Of a DNA stretch of 10,437 nucleotides, positions 7,510 to 10,437 are shown in pieces. The stretch is from the NCBI GenBank assembly GCA_030619435.1, contig JAUXBI010000033.1, positions 1-10,437 on the forward strand. Direction: 5' to 3'. This stretch comes from Syntrophaceae bacterium (GTDB lineage: Bacteria; Desulfobacterota; Syntrophia; Syntrophales; UBA2210). The position numbers and the translations under genes were made by a program. The notes under the pieces were generated by a model. It had not been told where the DNA came from and ran no database searches. It was given only the letters and a program-made list of their open reading frames with translations. The stretch's first letter is position 1; each line of letters starts with the position of its first letter.

Positions 7510-7530
7510 TTGCTGAAACCCGGTCTCACC

Positions 7531-7559
7531 TTGAATGGATACTCCCGTTACCATTGATT
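7531..7559 (+). promoter_or_regulatory. Weak candidate promoter for the moaA operon
   Basis: TTGAAT (7531-7536) and TTGATT (7554-7559) are separated by 17 nt and lie 41 nt upstream of the moaA start. The -35 matches the consensus at 4 of 6 positions and the -10 at 3 of 6. It is listed because it is the best pair I see on this strand of the divergent intergenic region. Confidence 0.22.
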
Positions 7560-7580
7560 AATAGAAATCAGGAAGCATTT

Positions 7581-7610
7581 ATGATAGCATCATCCGATTA
7601 TGATAGATAA
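7581..7610 (+). CDS. Possible 9-codon leader minicistron overlapping moaA start
   Basis: ATG 7581 opens a 9-residue reading frame (MIASSDYDR) ending at TAA 7608-7610, in a different frame from moaA. AGGAAG (7570-7575) stands 5 nt before this ATG and is the only good ribosome binding site here. The moaA ATG at 7600 has none, and an in-frame TAG at 7585 rules out an upstream moaA ATG. Ribosomes ending at 7610 could restart at 7600, giving translational coupling. The peptide itself need not have a function. A chance ATG is the alternative. Confidence 0.3.
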   Translation: MIASSDYDR

Positions 7611-8595
7611 TCACAACAGAGAGATAAACTATCTGAGAATATCGATTACCGACAGGTGCAACCTGCGCTGTGTATACTGCATGCCGAAGGAAGGTGTATC
7701 TTTCCTTGGCCACGAGGATATTCTCAGCTACGAAGAGATATTGAGGATTGTGGGCGCTGCCGTGAAAACGGGTATCATCAAGGTACGTGTGACCGGCGGG
7801 GAACCCCTTGTTCGGCGCGGAATTACAGATTTTCTCACATCCCTCACGAAGGTGGGGGGTCTGCGAGACATCAGCCTGACAACAAACGGGATCTTTCTGG
7901 AAGACCATGCCGAAGAAATATTCAATGCCGGCATAGAGAGGATAAATGTCAGTCTCGACTCCCTCTCCCCCGGCAGATACAGAGATATAACCAGAGGCGG
8001 TGATATCAACAGGGTGCTTCGAGGAATACGAAAAGCACACGACACCGGATTCTCACCCATTAAGATCAACGTGGTGGCGATAAAGGGGTTTAATGATGAC
8101 GAAATAATCGATTTCGCGAAACTCAGCATAGACAAACCCTACCAGATACGATTCATTGAATTCATGCCGGTAGGTGAATCAGCCCTGGAAAACAGCCTGG
8201 GGTACCTCTCCAATGATGAGGTCATAAAAAATATAAACAGCTTCAGCCCCCTGAAACCCGTAGACAAAGACCATGGCAGGGCAGATGGTCCGGCATCTTT
8301 ATATACTCTGAACGGAGCAAAGGGGGAAATCGGCTTCATTAGCGCCATGAGCCACGAATTCTGCAGTTCCTGCAACAGACTCCGCCTGACGGCCGACGGA
8401 CACCTGAGGGCATGTCTCCTCTCAGACGAACCAACGACTGATCTCAAGACGCCCCTGCGTAACGGGTGCACCGATTCCGAGCTGGAAACTCTTATAAGAG
8501 ACCTTATCAACAGGAAACCGGGCAGTTATGAGACAGGTTGCCAGCAGATCCATAGAAGAAAGTGCGCGACGAATATGTCCTCAATAGGCGGGTAG
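7600..8595 (+). CDS. moaA: GTP 3',8-cyclase MoaA (molybdenum cofactor biosynthesis)
   Basis: This 331-residue radical SAM enzyme catalyses the first step of molybdenum cofactor synthesis, GTP to 3',8-cyclo-7,8-dihydro-GTP, which MoaC then converts to cPMP. The N-terminal cluster motif is Cys20-x3-Cys24-x2-Cys27 in TDRCNLRCVYCMP. The SAM-binding motif TGGEPL is at 65-70. The second 4Fe-4S cluster is bound by Cys255, Cys258 and Cys272 (CSSCNRLRLTADGHLRAC), unique to MoaA among radical SAM proteins. The C-terminus MSSIGG carries the Gly-Gly tail needed for catalysis in studied MoaA proteins. The segment before the tail (ETGCQQIHRRKCATN) looks diverged from the usual sequence. No moaC or other moa gene is in the window. 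A methyltransferase gene and amrS follow, probably as one transcript. Confidence 0.95.
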   Translation: MIDNHNREINYLRISITDRCNLRCVYCMPKEGVSFLGHEDILSYEEILRIVGAAVKTGIIKVRVTGGEPLVRRGITDFLTSLTKVGGLRDISLTTNGIFLEDHAEEIFNAGIERINVSLDSLSPGRYRDITRGGDINRVLRGIRKAHDTGFSPIKINVVAIKGFNDDEIIDFAKLSIDKPYQIRFIEFMPVGESALENSLGYLSNDEVIKNINSFSPLKPVDKDHGRADGPASLYTLNGAKGEIGFISAMSHEFCSSCNRLRLTADGHLRACLLSDEPTTDLKTPLRNGCTDSELETLIRDLINRKPGSYETGCQQIHRRKCATNMSSIGG

Positions 8596-8633
8596 GCCGG
8601 CAGCTTTACGTACAGAAAGTGTGGTGCAATCCT

Positions 8634-9368
8634 ATGACAACCGGGTCACGTTCCCCAGCCGGATATTATATGGACAGACGCGAAAAGGAGCTGATCCAGC
8701 GCCTCCTGAAACCCATGGATGGCGAACGCCTGCTCGACGTGGGTTGCGGAGCGGGAAACTATCTTCGTTTCTTCAGGAGAAAGGGGTGCAGCGTAACAGG
8801 TACCGATCAATCAGAGCACATACTGGATATGGCAAGAGAAAAATTAGGAGAGAGGGCCGATCTCTGTCCGGGCGACTACGAAGATCTTCCCTTTTCCGAT
8901 AACGAGTTTGACATTGTCACCCTGATCTTCCCCAACCCGGCATGCAACCTCCAGAATATGATAAACGAGGCAATCAGAGTATGCCGCGGAAGGATATTCC
9001 TCGGAACCATAAACCGGTACTCCCCGGCTTCAGCATATGGAATGAAAAAAGCCGCTTTATATTCATATGGCAGCCCACACACTTCAAGTATCCCTGAGAT
9101 GATCCGACTGATAAGGTCGGCACTTTCAAATACCACGATAAAATGGGGCAGCGTTCTCTTTTTCCCACCGGGGCGGTATCCTGGCATCTCTTTTTTTGAA
9201 GAAAGGATTCCGGTCATGAAGAATCCCTTCGGTTCATTTATCGGGCTTGCCTTCCCGGTCACTTACAACCGCATAACCATACAGGATCCCCTCGGGGAAG
9301 CATCGGAGGCGAAGGCGGCAGGCGGATATCCCGCACCCGGCGCCGCGAGAAGGAGAACAGGCGAATGA
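8634..9368 (+). CDS. Class I SAM-dependent methyltransferase, possible 5' frameshift
   Basis: From ATG 8634 this gives 244 residues. The Rossmann core has motif I LLDVGCGAGNYLRF (33-46), an acidic residue ending strand 2 (TGTDQS, Asp58) and a DYEDLPFSDNEFDIVT block (about 81-96), as in UbiE-like small-molecule methyltransferases. Substrate unknown. The frame is also open to ATG 8562 inside moaA, but that extra part does not look like protein of this family. No good ribosome site precedes 8634. In another frame, GTG 8621 or 8624 leads to Val-Gln-Ser-Tyr-Asp-Asn. If one base is dropped between about 8640 and 8652, this joins SPAGYYMDRREKE, resembling the YDxWFxSPxG N-terminus I remember for such proteins. 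The C-terminal tail is Ala/Gly/Arg-rich. The stop overlaps the next start (ATGA), so the gene is coupled to amrS. Confidence 0.8.
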   Translation: MTTGSRSPAGYYMDRREKELIQRLLKPMDGERLLDVGCGAGNYLRFFRRKGCSVTGTDQSEHILDMAREKLGERADLCPGDYEDLPFSDNEFDIVTLIFPNPACNLQNMINEAIRVCRGRIFLGTINRYSPASAYGMKKAALYSYGSPHTSSIPEMIRLIRSALSNTTIKWGSVLFFPPGRYPGISFFEERIPVMKNPFGSFIGLAFPVTYNRITIQDPLGEASEAKAAGGYPAPGAARRRTGE

Positions 9369-10393
9369 AAGAGGCCATTCTCTATGAAAAACTGGACAAC
9401 GATTACGTAAGGTGTCATCTCTGCGCTCACAGGTGCAAAATAGCTCCATCAAAAACAGGCATCTGCGGGGTTCGGGAAAATCGGAGTGGAACGTTGTACA
9501 CACTGGTATATGGAAGATCGATAGCGGAAAGCATAGACCCTGTCGAGAAGAAACCCCTGTTCCATGTATATCCGGGTTCTAAATCCTATTCCATAGCCAC
9601 CGTTGGGTGCAATTTCAGGTGCGAATTCTGTCAGAATTATGACATATCACAGGTAGCGCGCAGGGAGGGAAAGATCAGGGGACACAGCTCCATGCCGGAA
9701 GAAATTATAAAAAGGGCACTGAGATCAGGATCAAAGACTATCGCGTACACATACACCGAACCGACAATATTCCTTGAATACGCGCTGGACATAGGAAAAA
9801 TAGCACATAAACAAAGCATCAAGAACATCTTCGTCACCAACGGATTCATGACCGGGGAGGCGCTTGAAGAAATCGCACCCTGGCTCGATGCGGCGAATGT
9901 CGATCTCAAATCATTCCGCAACGAATTCTATGAGAAGCGCTGCGGAGGAAAACTCCAGCCGGTTCTGGACAGCCTGAGAAAAATGAAAGATCTCGGCATC
10001 TGGGTAGAGGTAACAACCCTCATCATACCAACCCTGAATGACAGCGAAGAAGAGCTGAAGAACATCGCCCGGTACATCCACTCATTGGGCCCTGAAACTC
10101 CCTGGCATATCAGCCGGTTCCACCCGCAATACAAGATGGAAAATATCCCCCCTACCCCGCTGGCAACGATACACATGGCATCAGAGATAGGAAAAGAGGC
10201 CGGCCTCAAATACGTCTACTCCGGCAACGTCCCGGGGGACGAGGGAGAAAACACCTGTTGTTCAAATTGTGGAAGACTGTTGATAAAAAGATATGGATTT
10301 AATATTGAGAAGATAGATCTGAGAGAATCGAAATGCCCCGCGTGTAAAACCCCGTTGGACGGCATCTATGAAAGTCCTCGGGACAATATTTAA
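9365..10393 (+). CDS. amrS: AmmeMemoRadiSam system radical SAM enzyme (AmrS type)
   Basis: 342 residues, related to pyruvate formate-lyase activating enzymes (COG1180). The radical SAM motif is Cys82-x3-Cys86-x2-Cys89 in GCNFRCEFCQNYDISQ. Upstream lies a Cys-rich segment (Cys17, Cys20, Cys24, Cys34; CHLCAHRC...GICGVREN). The block KKPLFHVYPGSKSYSIATVG is characteristic of the AmmeMemoRadiSam radical SAM subgroup. The C-terminus carries Cys299-x2-Cys302 and Cys324-x2-Cys327, a likely zinc ribbon or extra metal site. The family is named for its association with AMMECR1- and MEMO1-like proteins; neither is in this window and the physiological reaction is not established. ATG 9365 overlaps the methyltransferase stop by 4 nt and has AGGAG (9351-9355) 9 nt upstream. 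Confidence 0.88.
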   Translation: MKEAILYEKLDNDYVRCHLCAHRCKIAPSKTGICGVRENRSGTLYTLVYGRSIAESIDPVEKKPLFHVYPGSKSYSIATVGCNFRCEFCQNYDISQVARREGKIRGHSSMPEEIIKRALRSGSKTIAYTYTEPTIFLEYALDIGKIAHKQSIKNIFVTNGFMTGEALEEIAPWLDAANVDLKSFRNEFYEKRCGGKLQPVLDSLRKMKDLGIWVEVTTLIIPTLNDSEEELKNIARYIHSLGPETPWHISRFHPQYKMENIPPTPLATIHMASEIGKEAGLKYVYSGNVPGDEGENTCCSNCGRLLIKRYGFNIEKIDLRESKCPACKTPLDGIYESPRDNI

Positions 10394-10406
10394 GAGTGAT
10401 GCACTC
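10394..10406 (+). other. Small hairpin after amrS stop
   Basis: GAGTG (10394-10398) and CACTC (10402-10406) form a perfect 5-bp stem with a 3-nt ATG loop directly after the amrS TAA. The following bases (GTAAAAAGTC) are not a U-tract, so this is not a standard intrinsic terminator. It may be part of a dispersed element. No gene is seen from 10394 to the end of the window. Confidence 0.3.
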
Positions 10407-10437
10407 GTAAAAAGTCAAATTTAGATGTCAAAGTAAA

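Noticed and set aside
7424..7599. Molybdenum cofactor riboswitch upstream of moaA
   Set aside because: The location is suggestive, but I could not recognise the Moco RNA conserved core or a convincing multi-helix fold. A covariance-model search would be decisive.
8562..8633. Methyltransferase start at ATG 8562 inside moaA
   Set aside because: It would overlap moaA by 34 nt, and the extra 24 residues look unlike the family N-terminus. The alternative frame explains this stretch better.
10425..10437. Start of a further plus-strand gene (ATG 10425)
   Set aside because: The frame ends after three codons (TAA) within the window.

Overview
The window looks like chromosomal DNA from an anaerobic Gram-negative bacterium, most likely of the Desulfobacterota (deltaproteobacterial) type. 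This is an inference from moderate GC content, an envelope-export operon of the LolA-like/FtsX-permease/outer-membrane-barrel kind, and a MoaA plus AmmeMemoRadiSam-type radical SAM pair. No mobile element, CRISPR array, rRNA or tRNA was recognised. The DNA is densely coding, and the longest gene-free stretch is the 176-nt divergent intergenic region at 7424-7599.

Left block (plus strand, 1-2087). The 3' part of one unknown gene is followed by a complete paralogue. By hand count the two are about 58% identical over about 137 ungapped residues, so this is an old tandem duplication. The complete copy has an N-terminal membrane anchor and no recognised function. A ketopantoate reductase family gene (panE/apbA-like) follows 35 nt later in the same direction. 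It ends 8 nt from the convergent next operon.

Middle block (minus strand, transcribed 7423 to 2096). Five tightly packed genes come in the order: a periplasmic LolA-like 'outer membrane lipoprotein-sorting' protein, two paralogous LolC/LolE/MacB-type FtsX permeases, a LolD-like ABC ATPase, and an outer-membrane beta-barrel protein with a signal peptide and C-terminal Phe. Together they could form a full route from inner membrane through periplasm to outer membrane. The barrel sits where a LolB-like acceptor would be expected in the classical Lol pathway. The cargo is unknown.

Right block (plus strand, 7600-10393). moaA (molybdenum cofactor synthesis) is followed by a class I SAM methyltransferase and an AmmeMemoRadiSam-system radical SAM enzyme (AmrS type), the last two joined by an ATGA overlap. 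The start of moaA is overlapped by a 9-codon minicistron that has the good ribosome binding site moaA itself lacks. The 5' end of the methyltransferase gene appears to carry a one-base frameshift. Promoters for the middle and right blocks must lie in 7424-7599, where only weak candidates are visible.
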